Counted from the first letter of the stretch, positions 34,781 to 46,587 are shown. The stretch: 64,000 nt of DNA from Phanerochaete sordida (GCA_019973155.2 BPQB01000040.1:1-64000); one strand, 5' to 3'. Notes: a model not told the origin generated them from the letters alone. Translations and numbers: made by a program.

Positions 34781-35221
34781 ATGTTCTCTAAGCTCGCCGT
34801 CTTCGCCACGCTCGCCCTCCCCCTTCTTGCGGTCGCCACACCTGCTGCGCGCGTCGCTGCCAGGAACACTGCGCCGTCGACCCCGACCACCGCCTGCTGC
34901 TCCAGCACCGAGCCCGTAAGTGGCCTGCATTCATGTCATACGCAGCAACTGATCCGCTCTTTGGGTCTTAGGCCAACTCCGCGTCTGGTGCGGCTCTCTT
35001 GGGCCTGCTCGGCATCGTCCTGCAGGACGTCGACGTCCTCCTCGCGCTCGACTGCAGCCCCATCAGCGTCGTCGGCGTTGGCTCGGGCTCCGAGTGCAGC
35101 GGCACCACCGTCTCCTGCTCGAACGGCGTCGTCGTAAGTGCTCTTCACTCTGCTGAGACAATGCAACTCACTCGCTTTCCAGGGAGGCATCGGTATCGGC
35201 TGCGTTCCCGTCACCGTCTGA
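34781..35221 (+). CDS. Class I hydrophobin with only six cysteines
   Basis: Hydrophobins are small secreted proteins that assemble into amphipathic coats on aerial hyphae. Three exons (34781-34915, 34972-35133, 35183-35221) give 111 aa. The signal peptide [19 protein letters not shown] comes first. The mature sequence shows the class I pattern [30 protein letters not shown] and GIGCVPVTV, with both introns at the usual hydrophobin positions. Eight cysteines are canonical, but here only six exist. The Cys before the first CC pair (C1) is absent from the Thr/Pro/Ser stretch, and the second CC pair is SC, so C6 is Ser. These two are known disulfide partners. The frame and splice sites are intact. 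It sits between the two secreted-protein paralogues. Confidence 0.9.
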
Positions 35222-35716
35222 GGCGACGGCGTCGCCGTTCTCAAGCACTGATGCCAAGATCGCGACGAGAGGACGAATGTGCGCAGCAGGTGTTTTGTGA
35301 AATGTTACGTACTGTATGAGTGTTTGGATACGAAAAGTGGAAGAAACACCCCGAGTGTGAGACCTAAGTTTGGCCGACCCTCGCCACCCGTAAGTGTTCA
35401 TTTGCATGGCCCATAATGACACTATAATATGGCTCTTGACCATCCGCTTATGAGATGACCGTATCCACGCATCTTCCAACCAGAATTGGATGCAGTTGCT
35501 AGCGCGTCCTGAGCCCTGAGGCTTGCCATTTTTTTCAGCTGGACAGACAAGATTCCATGCATCAAACAATCTATATAATCGCAGAAGTGACATGAAGATT
35601 CATCTGAGATTTAGTCTAGACGAGCTCTAAGCCCGGCGTTTCTACAAAATTAGGTAAACGTTAGCGTGGCCGTAAAGAAAGCATATATCCACTCTACTGA
35701 CCGCTCTGCTGACCGC
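35222..35716. other. Convergent 3' regions
   Basis: This lies between the hydrophobin stop and the stop of secreted protein copy 2. No gene is seen. Confidence 0.5.
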
Positions 35717-36508
35717 TCAGAGCCCAGCGCTCTCGCTCGCAGCAGGAGGCTGGGATGAGGTGGGCGCCAAGTCGCTGGAGGCCGGGACCGGGATCGGGAT
35801 GGAGCTTGGAGCGATGGACTGAGTGGACGAAAAGTCTGTCGAGGCCGGGATGGGCGCACTCGAGGGGGCAACCGAGGTCGGCGCCTCGAAGACGAGCGTG
35901 ACGTCCGTGCAGCCGCTGGGCGAGGTGCCATAGGCGTTCCAGGCGATCTAGACGGCAGCGATGACACACGGGTCTCCCAGCATGCACCGCGGGTGTATAC
36001 GCACATGCTGGTCTGGGTCGCAGACCTGAAACGAGCTGAAGTCCCGGATGAGAGTGGGCGTGTATTGGACGACTCCGTTCAGGGCGCTGAACGGACCCGA
36101 CGAGGCACACTTGTTCGAGTTTGACGCGGAGAAGGTGAGCTTGCCGGAGAGGTACTCGCAGCCTGCGAAGCCGTGGGGGAAGGCAATGAAGGCGTGGGAG
36201 CCCTCTCCGCCTGTACCATCGACGGGGCCCTTCAGTTTGCTACCCTCGACGTAGAACAGGTCACCGTTGCCGGTGGTGACGGTGGCAGCAGAGCCTCCGC
36301 TCCCCGCAAGAACGCTCTGCGCGAGAGCGTGTCAGTTTTGGTCTACATAACAACGTCACGAAGAAGCACGCACACCAAGGCGGAGGCCATCGCTGCCATC
36401 GCTGTAGACGGCCAGCATGGTAGGGTCAGTCGGCGACTGTCGCCTCGCAGGGACCGCGCCGCCGAGCGCGACGCTGCACAGGAGAAAGCTGGCGAGGATA
36501 GTCTGCAT
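35717..36508 (-). CDS. Secreted protein of unknown function, copy 2
   Basis: This is a paralogue of the gene at 31995-32621. Three exons (36374-36508, 36005-36316, 35717-35947) give 225 aa. The signal peptide MQTILASFLLCSVALGG and dibasic PARRQ mirror copy 1. The core SVLAGSGGSAATVTTGNG, EYLSGKLTFSASNSNKCASSGPF, FQVCDPDQHIAWNAYG and DVTLVFEAPTS aligns along its length, including four cysteines. Copy 2 adds a Ser/Pro/Thr-rich C-terminal tail of about 50 residues absent in copy 1, possibly O-glycosylated. Both introns are 57 nt, as in copy 1. A TATATAAGG stands about 70 bp upstream. Confidence 0.82.
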
Positions 36509-37325
36509 GGTGGGATGTGTAAGTCGATGTTGACGACAGGAGCTGGGCTATCGGTCAGCCAGCAGGAGCCCTCACCTTATATACATCGGCTGGATGGGAT
36601 TCAGAGTCGAGTGTCATCGCTGTTCGCTACGAGGATCGGTTAGTGGAGTCCTCAGAAATGCTGCGGGACTCAAACTTACGCGATATTGTGGCTGCGAAGC
36701 CCCGTTTTGACCAGCAGCCTCCCACATGTCACGGTGCAAGACTCGTGTCTGCGCACGCTTGTTTTGTGCTGAAAATTGGGACGGGACAGCGGATTTGTTG
36801 GGGTCCCATATAAAGTGGTACGCATCACTTGGATTAGAGCCGCTGTTCCCCTAAAATCCACACTCACTGTGCATCAGGGCGAAGACCGTGTTATGCCCGC
36901 AGCATGGCCGCCTTGGAGAGCCTGATGTTGAATGTCAAGCGTATGCAAGCAACAATACCGCTATGGCTTCCATCCACAGGGGAGCTCTCATAGAATGGAA
37001 CTACCCCATGCTAGTGTTCACAGTTCTAAGGGATCCGATAATCAGACTCATTTCTCGAAATGCTCAATAGAGCTCACCGTCTTACTGGCAGGATATGCAT
37101 GGAAGAGTGCCAAGATGAGCATGGGTCAAAACAGGCGGCCACAGTTTTGTCTGCGGCAGAGTCACGCAAGAGCAATTTGAGTACATTCACGGCTCTAATT
37201 CCAAACAACACGATAGCAAATACAAAGCTGGTGAACATCGCGTTCAGTCCTCTAGCTTATAACGGATGTCCGAGAGACTCACCAATATGGAACACAGGTA
37301 AAAGAGACTCCAGTCGCAAATAAGC
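36509..37325. other. AT-rich intergenic region
   Basis: No supportable gene. Some short frames occur, none with a signal peptide or motif. Confidence 0.5.
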
Positions 37326-40300
37326 CTAGTCGTCGAAACTACTCGCTTTCTTCCTTCCCCGACCCCGCGCACCTCCGCCTCTTCGCCCGCGCTTCGAAGC
37401 TCGCGACGGAGCCGATGTCGCAGACCGCTTAATGCCGCGCATGCCCCCGCCGTTTGGGCAAGCTGAACAAGATGGGTACTCCGTCACATCAGACGATCAT
37501 CAAAGCTCATGACGTACATACCGTTGCTGAAGTGGCCGAGCTGCCCGCATTTGAAGCATTCGTTTCCAGTACTTCCACCAGTCAGCCCGCCTCCGGGACA
37601 CGCTGTTACACGGACACGTCAGTGAAACAGGATTACCCACTGTCGCCACGAGCTTACCATTACTGAAGTGCCCGACCTGCCCACACTTGAAGCATGCGTT
37701 CGAGCCAGACGCACCACCCGCAGCGGTACCGAAGTTCCTCGCCCCGCCGCCGCCGCCGCCAGCGCTTGGACATGCGCTCGCCCAGTGCCCACGTTGCCCA
37801 CACTTGAAGCACTCGCCGTCGCCACCGCCCCCACCGCCACCTCCGCCGCCGCCGAAACTTGGGCCCGAAGCAGCAGGCCCCCGCGGCGGCTCGTCCGCCC
37901 ACTCGAAGAAGCCACACTGCTCGCCCTGGCGGTTCACGCACGTCCAGAACTTGCGCCCCTGGTTCGGCCCCTCCTTCTGTACCTCGCGCTGCACGGCCGG
38001 CTGCGGGCAATTGCACTGCCGCTCGCCTCCATCCGCACCCGCGGCGCCCATGAACGAGGGACCCATGTACGACGGGCCCGCGGAGGATGGTGGCGGACGG
38101 GCGTTGCTTGGAGGCGCTACCCGCGAGGGACCTGCGGTGGGCGCGTCGGCCCACGCAAAAAAGTTGCACGCGTCGTTGCTGCCGCACTTGTGAAACTGGC
38201 GGCCCTTGTTCGGGCCGTCTTTCACGACGGTGCGCGTGATCGCGGGCGTGCCACACTCGCAGTTCGGCTCCCCGTCGGCAGCGGCAGATGTCGAAGCTGG
38301 TGGACGGGGCGGCGGGCGAAGCGGTGCCGCGCGAGAAGATGGAGCAGGAGCTGACGCTTTCCGCGTTCTACTGCGGGACGCTGGCGCTGGCGCTGGCGGT
38401 GGGTCGTTGTCAAAGACTGGAAGGACCGTGTCACTGGTCGTGTACATGCAGACTTGGCGGCTGTGCACTCACAGTCATCGTCGTCGTCGTTTGGGGGTGG
38501 CGGAGGTGGAGGGGCTGCTCGTGCTCCGCGACCTCGTCTCGATGCTGCTGCACCTCGGGTTGAAGTCGCTCCTCGTCCGCCGCGCCCTCCTCTACCACCC
38601 CTTCCGCCGCGCCCACCACCGCCTGCGCCTCCGTCATCGCCGCCGCCGCCTCCACCTCCACCACCACCACCACCGTTGTTAAGATCCAGAAAGTCAGCCT
38701 CGTAGTCGATGCCCCGACCCTGTAATCGATTGCCGACGTTCTACATGCGGGTGTCAGACAGGAGATCCTCATAGTTACAGACCAGGCTCACGGTAATGAC
38801 ACGGTTGATGTCTCTCTTAATCTTCATGTACATCTCCTTGTATAGCTCGACATTCTCCGTGAGCATCTCTGTCTTCGTCTTCTGCCCTTCGCAAATCTGG
38901 ACCATCTGTCGCTCTGTCTGCAGGAAGGACATGCATAAAATCAGGCAAAGTGGCTGCATCTCGAGTGGAACTGACTTGCCTCTCTGCGCATCTCCGGTCG
39001 ACTCAGACTACGGTCGAAGCCGATTTCGTTGTAGCCCTCTACAAGGCCGATACCGAGCGTCGACGGGACGAGGTACTTGGTCGCTCCCTGCATGCGCTCG
39101 ATGACGTACTTGCGGTCAATAATAGTTTGTATGTGCTGCGCGATTGTCGCGTCGGTGCCTGTCCGTCGTCTGTCAGACGTACTCGCATGCGCCACTAGAC
39201 GGTAGACACACCGATCCCATTCTTGTCCATGAGAGTCACCAGATCCGCTTCTGTGAGGAGGCTCGGCCGACTCGTCTGGCCCTCTTTGAGCTCGCACACG
39301 CTGGGCATGAACTCCTCGCCCTCTGCAAAGTTGGGGAGCTCCTTGTCCGACCACTTGTCGTACGGAAACACGTCGAGATAGTTGCGCTCGCGCACAGTCA
39401 GACCTGTAGGGATAGTTCAGTTCTATACACAGCACCAGACGTGCAGTGACCACGCACCGGTCGCGCTGAATTCCTCGCCACCGCACACGACGTCAACAGT
39501 AGTCTCCCATCCAAGCGCGTCTTTCGAACAGGACGCCAGGAATCGGCGAGTGATATACTCGTATACGCGCTTCTCGTCTCCTGCCAGGTTGCCGGCGTGT
39601 GCAGTGGGGTGAATGGGCGGATGCGCCTTGTCGTTCTTCTTCCCGCGCCGTGGGGGCGTGAACTCGCCATTCTGGAGACTGAAATCCACGTGAGTACGCG
39701 CATACATCCACAGCAAACTTGGACGTACGACGTAGCGAACTGGCCCCATGCAGGATCGACGGTCTGCTTCTGGATGAGAGTCATGAAGTCGAACTGCGGG
39801 TCGAACTGGTCTGTTTCTGTGCGCGGGTACGACAGAAATCCTTGCTGATACAAATGTTCGGCAATCTATGCGCATATAGTCAGCAACGCGAGCCTCTGAC
39901 GGCTCAGAAACCCCATACTTACATCGAGCACTTTCTTTGGCGAAATCTTCAGCAATCGCGATCCAGCTTTCTGTAGGTCGACCGTAGTGAGCGGCAAGGG
40001 CTTCCTATAAGTGCAGATTAGGATAGAGCCAATGATTTATCAAAATTCGGGCCTACCATTTCTTCGTGTTCTTGTTCACCACCTTCGTAACTCTCGCCGT
40101 CGGGTTATCCAGCACATGCTCGTATATCCCAAGCGCGACGTCGAAGTCGAACAAATGCCCTCTGCGCCATGTAAACGGCGTTTCCGATTCATCGCCCGTA
40201 TCTTCGTCCACCCGAGTGAGAGCGAGATAGATGTACCAGAAGTCCTCGGGGACGAACGACTTCACTTGGTTGTAGCGCGAGACCACGAAGCCGAGAGTGG

Positions 40301-41091
40301 GAAACTGGCAGGGTCCTGTTGCCCTCGCCCTGTAAGCAGTCAGGACAGAGGTAGGGCAGCCCAAACGTCACTTGCCGTAGGATATCACGTCCTTGAGCTG
40401 GTCGAATCGTTGCTGGAGTTGTAGAGTCTGGAAGCGCGTGAACGCTGCTCCGATGCGCAGGTCGAGCAGAGTCCGGGCTTCGACAGCGTTTGACTGTGCC
40501 ATGTCGAGGTTAACAGGATGTTGCGCGGCATTATGTATCTGTCTGCAGCGTCTCATGTAGCATCAGTCGCCGCGCGGGGATGTTCACACTCACTGAGCTA
40601 TAATTGCGCTGAACCTCGCCCTCCGCACTGTGATCCCCGCCTTGGCCTTTCTGCAGACGTTTGCTATCTCGGCTCCAATGTTCTCCCCCTCCCTGTCGCA
40701 ATCGGTCCATATCATCAGCATGTTCGCGCGCCGGGCCTCGACCTCGAGATTCCTCGCAATGCCCTGAGAGCCTTCTTTCGTCTGTGTAACGATGGGCGCA
40801 TCGAAGAGGACGAAGGGGTCGCATGACTGCCACTTGCTGTACTGCTGTTCAAATTCGTGTTCCATGAGGTGACCGGTGACGGAAGTGACAGTGAACTGGG
40901 AGTTGGTCTGGGGATAGTTGAAGTCATAGTTCTTGATGTATTTGTTGGGGCTTGGACGCTACGTGAAAGGAGTTGAGACGCGTCACAAAGCACAGTTATC
41001 GTCATCGTACAGTATTAAATTGACCTCCGGAGAGTATCTGGGTGATAGACTTGGCTATGGAGGGCTTTTCCGCGACGCAGAGCACCCTCAT
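37326..41091 (-). CDS. TOP3: DNA topoisomerase III (alpha type) with zinc-finger tail
   Basis: This type IA topoisomerase decatenates DNA with RecQ helicases during recombination. The start MRVLCVAEKPSIAKSITQIL is the TOPRIM N-terminus, joined across one intron to RPSPNKYIKNYDFNYPQ and VTSVTGHLMEHEF. TOPRIM acidic residues are in WTDCDREGENIG. The catalytic Tyr is in the block GFLSYPRTETDQF near 39850. Further exons follow to LVPSTLGIGLVEGYNEIGFD. The C-terminal tail holds two GRF-type zinc fingers (CECGTPAITRTVVKDGPNKG and the similar CNCPQPAVQREVQKEG), then three CCHC knuckles (CFKCGQRGHWASACP, CFKCGQVGHFSNACP, CFKCGQLGHFSNACP). The last exon is basic (RGRRGGGARGRGRKK) and ends SSFDD. I count at least ten exons; some edges are not fixed. 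Confidence 0.92.
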
Positions 41092-42115
41092 TAGGTGGCG
41101 AACGAGCGTCAGCTGCGCAGGACAAGAAGGTCTGAGAATCGCTTCAGAAAGCTAAGAGGTGGGTTCAAAAGCTTGGCTTACGCGCTGCGGTATACAGAGA
41201 AAGGGTGGAGGGGAGAGTGAACAAGTCAGGACATGGCGAGGGACAAGTGCCCGTTCCCCGCTCGCGGGACGCGGTCGCGTCCAAATTCGCGTGGCATCCA
41301 CGTGAACAATAGCTTCCGCTTAGCGCCAGCTGCAGCACCAGAGCCGTCAGTCAACCTTTCGTCTTGGGGCTTGTAACCCATGACCATGTGGTAGCAGGGC
41401 GGGTCAGGCTGCGAAAGAGGCCTCTTTCGATATGATTTTCTCCCAGACACTCCCTCTGGAGCAAATGCCACGGAGCACGCTGCGCCAAGATGCCCGTAGG
41501 AGTCTGTGCGATGGAAGGTCATAGCGTATTAGCGTCGCCGGACAGCAGGATAGTTCATACAAGAGGTTACTTCGCTACGCTCCGTATGAGGGCCTGCAGG
41601 CGGCAGCAGTACATGTGCGAGCACGAAAGGCCACATGAGAGGCGCGGGTCGGGGAATGCCCGTTGCAGCGGCAACGTTCCGAGCCGATCGAGGTTGTACT
41701 ACGGTGCTGAAAGGAGAAGGCAGGGCTAGGCACGGCATAACGAGGATGCGGCAGCACACATGAACGGTCAGCACCGAGAGGCAGAGAGCAGGCGACTAGC
41801 GGAAGCAAAATCGTGGGAAGACAGTCGAAAACGTATAAAAGGAGCGGAGTGGGGGTCAAGGGCGTGGAGTGGGGGTAAGGGACGATAATAAACGCAGTCG
41901 AAAACGTATAAAAGGAGCGGAGTGGGGGTCAAGGGCGTGGAGTAAGGGTAAGGGACGATAACAAACGCATTACTTACTTTCGAGGGATGTGCGTAATAGT
42001 ATGAAGAATTCCAATCGTCCCGCGATATACATAATTACACGATTCACAGGGGTCCTGTCGCACACTGCCCACTAGGCGAACCACCATGAGTCAAGCTTCG
42101 AGCCGCGAATACTGT
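41092..42115. other. Intergenic with a duplicated TATA segment
   Basis: About 1 kb between the TOP3 start and the HIT gene stop. It holds the TOP3 promoter and a 73-bp tandem duplication (41822-41968). No coding gene is supported. Confidence 0.5.
41822..41968 (+). repeat. 73-bp tandem duplication carrying a TATA motif
   Basis: Two adjacent near-identical units (41822-41894 and 41895-41968) start with CAGTCGAAAACG and differ at a few bases. Each carries CGTATAAAAGG and G-rich GGAGTGGGGGTCAAGGGCG. The TATA-like motif faces right, towards the end of the HIT gene, so it has no obvious gene to drive. The duplication is recent, judged by identity. Confidence 0.85.
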
Positions 42116-42818
42116 TCAAAGGCGGCTCTGCATCTTCTTCAAAGTCTCCGCGAGCTCCTCTCGCGGAACCTCGACGCGGGGCCAGACATCTTCCGAGAGA
42201 AGGAGACCTTTCTCCGTGTTTGGCTTTGGAATGACGTGGAAGTGGACGTGGTCGACGTGCTACACTAGTTATCAGAGATGCTCCTCCCCTCTCAGCTGCA
42301 CGAACGCACCTGGAAGGCCATCTTGCCGTTGTTCTGCAGGACGTTGAACTGCTCGGCGCCGGTAGCCTGCGCGACCTTCTTCAGCACCGGACCGATGTCC
42401 GCGAGGTACTCGTTGGGCATGTCCATGATGGTGCGCGCATGGCCTGCGAGGCGTTGTCAATGATCTTCCATAGACGCAAGCAAGACGGCGTTAAGGACGT
42501 ACACTTCGGTATGACCTGTGTATGGCCTTCCGAGACAGGACCAATGTCGAGAAAGGCGAGTCTAGCAGGGTACCGCCACAGTCATTACTGCGCCTCGCGT
42601 GAAGTATGGACAAGCGTACGTCTTCTCTGTCTCGTACACCTTCATGCAAGGAATCTTTCCTGCTCTTCATTGTGAGCACTGCGGCGGTACACCCAAGTCT
42701 TTGAGTGTCATACCTGCCACGATCAAGCAGAAGATGCAGCTGCAATACACGATGGTCAGGGCCGGCGCCGCATACACACATGCGAACCATGGACGCACTT
42801 GGGGTCAGACTCAGCCAT
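42116..42818 (-). CDS. HNT1: HIT-family nucleotide hydrolase (Hint type)
   Basis: HIT proteins hydrolyse adenosine phosphoramidates and related nucleotides. Six short exons give 140 aa: MAESDPN, CIFCLIVAG, KIPCMKVYETEKT, LAFLDIGPVSEGHTQVIPK, then CHARTIMDMPNEYLADIGPV to NVLQNNGKMAFQ, and HVDHVHFHVIPK to the end. The HIT motif is HVDHVHFHV with its catalytic histidine. The opening pattern CIFC..I.G.IP is classic for the family. Each junction is GT-AG and restores phase. Introns are small and most exons are under 70 nt, so gene finders may miss the N-terminal half. Confidence 0.9.
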
Positions 42819-43131
42819 CTCTTCTTAGGTTGTCCGTGCTCGACGGTCGGAGGGTAACCTGGAGAGGAGCAGAAGGAGGATGCGCCGCATCGTACGCTGT
42901 AAGCGGGCGACAATCACGTCCGTCGGGATGCCGTGTGAAACAAACTGGCCTTGCCCAGCCAAGTCGCGTCTTGACTTTCGTTTCATATGCTGCGCCCGCG
43001 ATCTTGAGTAAGAGATGGACGTGGCGACTAGAGGAAGTTCGGCACACGCTAGGGCTGCGTGAGTCCGCAGTGCGCACGCGGCGCGCCGCGCGCGCAAGCG
43101 TGACCTTGTGGTCGAGTAAAAAGACAAAAAA

Positions 43132-43205
43132 TGAGTCGGCCCAGGATCGAACTGAGGACCTTCTGTGTGTTAGACAGATGCGATAACCAACTACGCCACC
43201 GACCC
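43132..43205 (-). tRNA. tRNA-Val (AAC)
   Basis: The minus strand folds as a full cloverleaf. The acceptor stem GGGTCGG pairs with CCGACTC (one G-U), followed by discriminator A. The anticodon arm is TCTGT, loop CTAACAC, ACAGA with anticodon AAC. The T loop is TTCGATC. There is no intron and CCA is not encoded. Confidence 0.93.
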
Positions 43206-43498
43206 ATGTATACCGGACGGAAATGAATAATCCTCAGGCGTAATTGCTCCGCGTAACAAACAGCCACGCGTCGCAGAGTTGTCCATTCTCGACAACGCAT
43301 TTCGACTCGTGCCCTAGTCTACATTCATCAGAAATATTCAGCCGTGTGAGAGTGATGCGGCTCCGACTCGGTCAGACCCGAGCTGTCGATGAGATAAGTA
43401 TAATAACCTTCATTGCGATATACTTACAAGATGGCCGAATACATACAGCATCACGTACAGTAACAGGTTACAGAGAAAGACACGCCACGAATACATCA
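43206..43498. other. Intergenic
   Basis: Short AT-rich spacer between the tRNA and the FunK1 kinase stop. Nothing else is seen. Confidence 0.5.
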
Positions 43499-46220
43499 TC
43501 ACTTCCTCGCCTTCTTGCGCGAGCCTGCACCGCTTCCGCGGGCACTCGTCGACGCGGCGGTAGAGGGTCCGGCCCCAGGAGTCGCCCGGTCGTCGGCCCG
43601 AGACCTCTTGAGCGGCGTCCCAGACCTTCTGCCTTGCTCCGCGATGAACTGTGCCAGCGAGACGACCTGGATGCTGAAGTCGGTTTGATACGCCGCCGTG
43701 AATGCCTTTTTGAGCTCTGCTGAGAAGACATCGTAAGTCGGGTCCGCCACATTGCGATCAATCGCAGCCACGTTGCGCTCTGCGAGTTTGTAGCAACCGA
43801 GCAAGGAAAGTCGTATGTTTTCGAGAGACAGGATGATGTCTCCCCGTAGATAGGGATGTAGGTTTCGTCCCTGTATGAGCAGAGTGTTGTCCTTCTCGAG
43901 CAGCGCGGTACGGTCGCTCGTGGACAGGTTGTGAAATACCTTGCGGCTGTGTGCGCGTTGGCGTGGAAGACGCGCATCCCGCTCGTCCTCGGGCTCCAGG
44001 TCCGCCTTCGGAATGTTCTTGCCGGGTTCCGGGACGAGAATGGCATGCTTGTCGAAAACAAAGAGGGCACAGAGCCACCACAAGGACTCCATGTCGTGCA
44101 AAGGGTTGTAGCGCCATGGCCCTGAAACGACGATAGCATCCTCAAGCATGCGCTTCTTGTCGTGACTGGACACACTGCGATTGCCTCGGGTTCTCTCCGA
44201 CCCTAAGTCAAGGAGTCTGTTGGCGGGCTTCGAGGTGCTTGCCAGTGGTTCGGATTCAGCTGTGTCCAACTTGCTGGGAACGAAACGATAACCTCGTTCA
44301 GCAACTTCAACGGACATGAACGCGTCGGTGCCCTAAGACAAGCAGGCATCAGTGACATAAAACACGTACACCGTGAGGAATTAAACTCACGGTTCGGATG
44401 TCATGCGCAGCGGAGACCTGATCGGTTGGATCGCATTTCTTCGCGTACTCGAAATCTGCAAGCTTTACGGTAGCCGATTTTTTTGGGTCATCAGAGCGAA
44501 GGATGAGAATGTTTCCGGCAGAAATGTCGCGATGAACCCATCCTGCGGAGTGGACGATGCTCAAGACTGTGAAGAGGAGTTGTAGTCAGAAAAGGGAGTA
44601 TCGCAGATGTCAAACGTGACGTACCAAGAGCTGCGGCGCGTATGGCCCAGAGTGCTTCAGAGAGGTCCTTGACAGCGTTGAGAGTGACGCAGACTTCCTC
44701 GTAGACGATGCGGTGGTGTGCCTTTAGGGAGTACTGCTCGGCGCGATGCTCGGCAATAGAGTGCAGGTCGTAGACGTTGCGGTGATAGTTCTTCACTTCT
44801 GAATTGAGCTGCCGGATGGTGGCAGCTTTCCGGTCCACGGCCTTCGCGTCCTCGTCCACTTGCGGGATGGCGAACATGCGAAGCCGCGTGCCAGTGGGAT
44901 CAGTTGGGTCGGTTTCCAACTCGAAAGTGGTCGTGAGATCTCGTTCGGTGCCGATGAAGACGTCCCCAGAGGCCAGCACGTGCAGTGTGTGGTTCGCGAG
45001 CGCAGCCCTCGATTCCTCGTCAGGCACGTCCGCTATGATCCGCTGGACAACATCGGCCTCGCGGGGTCTGTCGTCGTCGATCCAATTGTCCCTGATCACG
45101 ACGTCGGATCCAGTGAGCTCTCCATCTGCTAGTAGCTTTGCCTTCCAAGCCCTCGTTGCTCGGCCGCGAAGGTTGAAGGTTCCGACGTTGGAAAGGAGCT
45201 CCGAGGTTTGATATACGAGGTCTTGGCCCGTCTTCGCGTCGTGCACGGTGATTTTGTACTGGGTCTCCCCGTTGACCTTGATGCGCTCCATGGTCGGATC
45301 CCATCCGAGTTCGGTCTCGGAACAGTACATGAGTGCGACAAAGAAGCGCACGAGGTACTCCGGTTCCTTTACACGCACGGTGAGTGGGATGCGTTACGGA
45401 AGAATAAATCAGCTACGTACCGTGAACCAGTGAAAGGGTTCCGACACCGCGTATGTCGAGCGATTGCAAAACCAAAGGCGCATGACACAATCCTCGATAG
45501 TGAAAGAGTACGCGAATCTGCGACGAGGATCATCGCGCATAATTTGGTGCATGCTCCACATTGTCTTTTCCACATCCTGCATTAAGTTGCCAGCATTAAC
45601 TCGAGAGCGACGGGTGAGATTAAACAGAAGAGACTCACGTCGTTCAGTGTCTTAATGCTAGACACGAGCTTGAACTCTCCACAGGCCGCAGTATCGTTCC
45701 AGAGCAGTCCGTTGGCGTTATCGCCGTCCAGAAGGAAGATCCCGTCCGGTTTCGATGAGCTCTTCCTGTGCGTATGCTCGGGAGTCTTGCCTGGTTCGGC
45801 AACAAGTCGTGTAGTCCGCCCCTCGTTCGCCTCCGTCAGGCCGCAGACCGCGCGATAAGCTTCAGCTATGGCGTCCGCGACATCAGGAAGGCTGCTGAAG
45901 GTATCGTCCTCATTGTACGTCGATTTTCGAGGCCCGTCTTCAGGGAATGCGGTCCACTCTGCGTCGGTGATGGAGTAGTGGCCTTCATTGTCTAGATGTT
46001 CGATGATTTTCTCAGCGAGGTCTTTGATGGTGAGCGTCGAGCCCGGCGCGCGGGCCGGGAGGAGTTTGTCGAAGAAGTGTTCGACACCGATCTCGGGCAC
46101 AGCCCAGCCGGCGTCGTCGGCCGCCCCGTAGCGACCGCGCCTTATGTCGCCAGACGCGTCTTCGAACTTGCCCCCAGTGGGCTTCGAGGGCGATTCGTAC
46201 GAGATCAGAGGGTTCGACAT
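43499..46220 (-). CDS. FunK1-type fungal protein kinase
   Basis: FunK1 kinases are a family greatly expanded in mushroom-forming fungi; their targets are unknown. The frame starts at 46220 (MSNPLISYESPSKPTGGKFE). The N-terminal region is followed by exons with SELLSNVGTFNLRGRATRAW and DWVV-like blocks of the FunK1 domain. The catalytic loop is GWVHRDISAGNILIL, with HRD and the metal-binding Asn. The DFG position reads LADFEYAKKCD, a variant common in this family. The C-terminal exon contains GPWRYNPLHDMESLWWLCAL, also family-typical. The tail is Ser/Arg/Lys-rich and ends SRKKARK, a likely nuclear signal. I count about five exons; the introns near 44400-44600 and 45380-45600 have approximate edges. 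Confidence 0.88.
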
Positions 46221-46500
46221 GGTAGGGGAGCACTCGGCGTACCGAGAATGAGCGGGCTACATGGTCCAGCATGGCCTTGTATTTATATGTCTGTGTTGTA
46301 AAGCGAGTGGCCCTGGCCGCAGTTGCGCACGCTTTCGACGCGTGTGCAGAACGAGTGGCCTGAGAGAGGTCAGAGAATGGGTTCAAGTTGAAAGTGTCCA
46401 AATGAGGAAACGGAGCCACTTCAGTTGGGCAGTTTAAAACGCTGCGATACTCAATCGCGTGCGGTTCAAACGCCCTCGGCGCAGGCGCTTAAGAGAAAGC

Positions 46501-46587
46501 GCCCCGCAAAAGAAATGTTTCCAGCAAGAGTCGAACCCGCGACCTCACGTAACTCAAGGTCTCCGCTAACCACTACGCTAACGGGGC
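46501..46587 (-). other. tRNA-like segment (left)
   Basis: Minus strand. The 5' end GCCCCGT can pair with GCGGGGC at the other end. A box-A-like TAGCGTAGTGGTT and a box-B GGTTCGACTC are present. The anticodon arm does not form a normal 7-nt loop, and extra bases lie between the T arm and the acceptor strand, so this is not a functional tRNA. It most likely serves as, or descends from, a Pol III promoter. Confidence 0.6.

Noticed and set aside
44403..44525. Loss of the DFG motif as kinase inactivation in the FunK1 gene
   Set aside because: DxE variants are common in FunK1 kinases, and HRD and the metal-binding Asn are intact.
46501..46587. A functional tRNA
   Set aside because: The anticodon arm does not form a 7-nt loop, and extra bases lie between the T arm and the acceptor strand.
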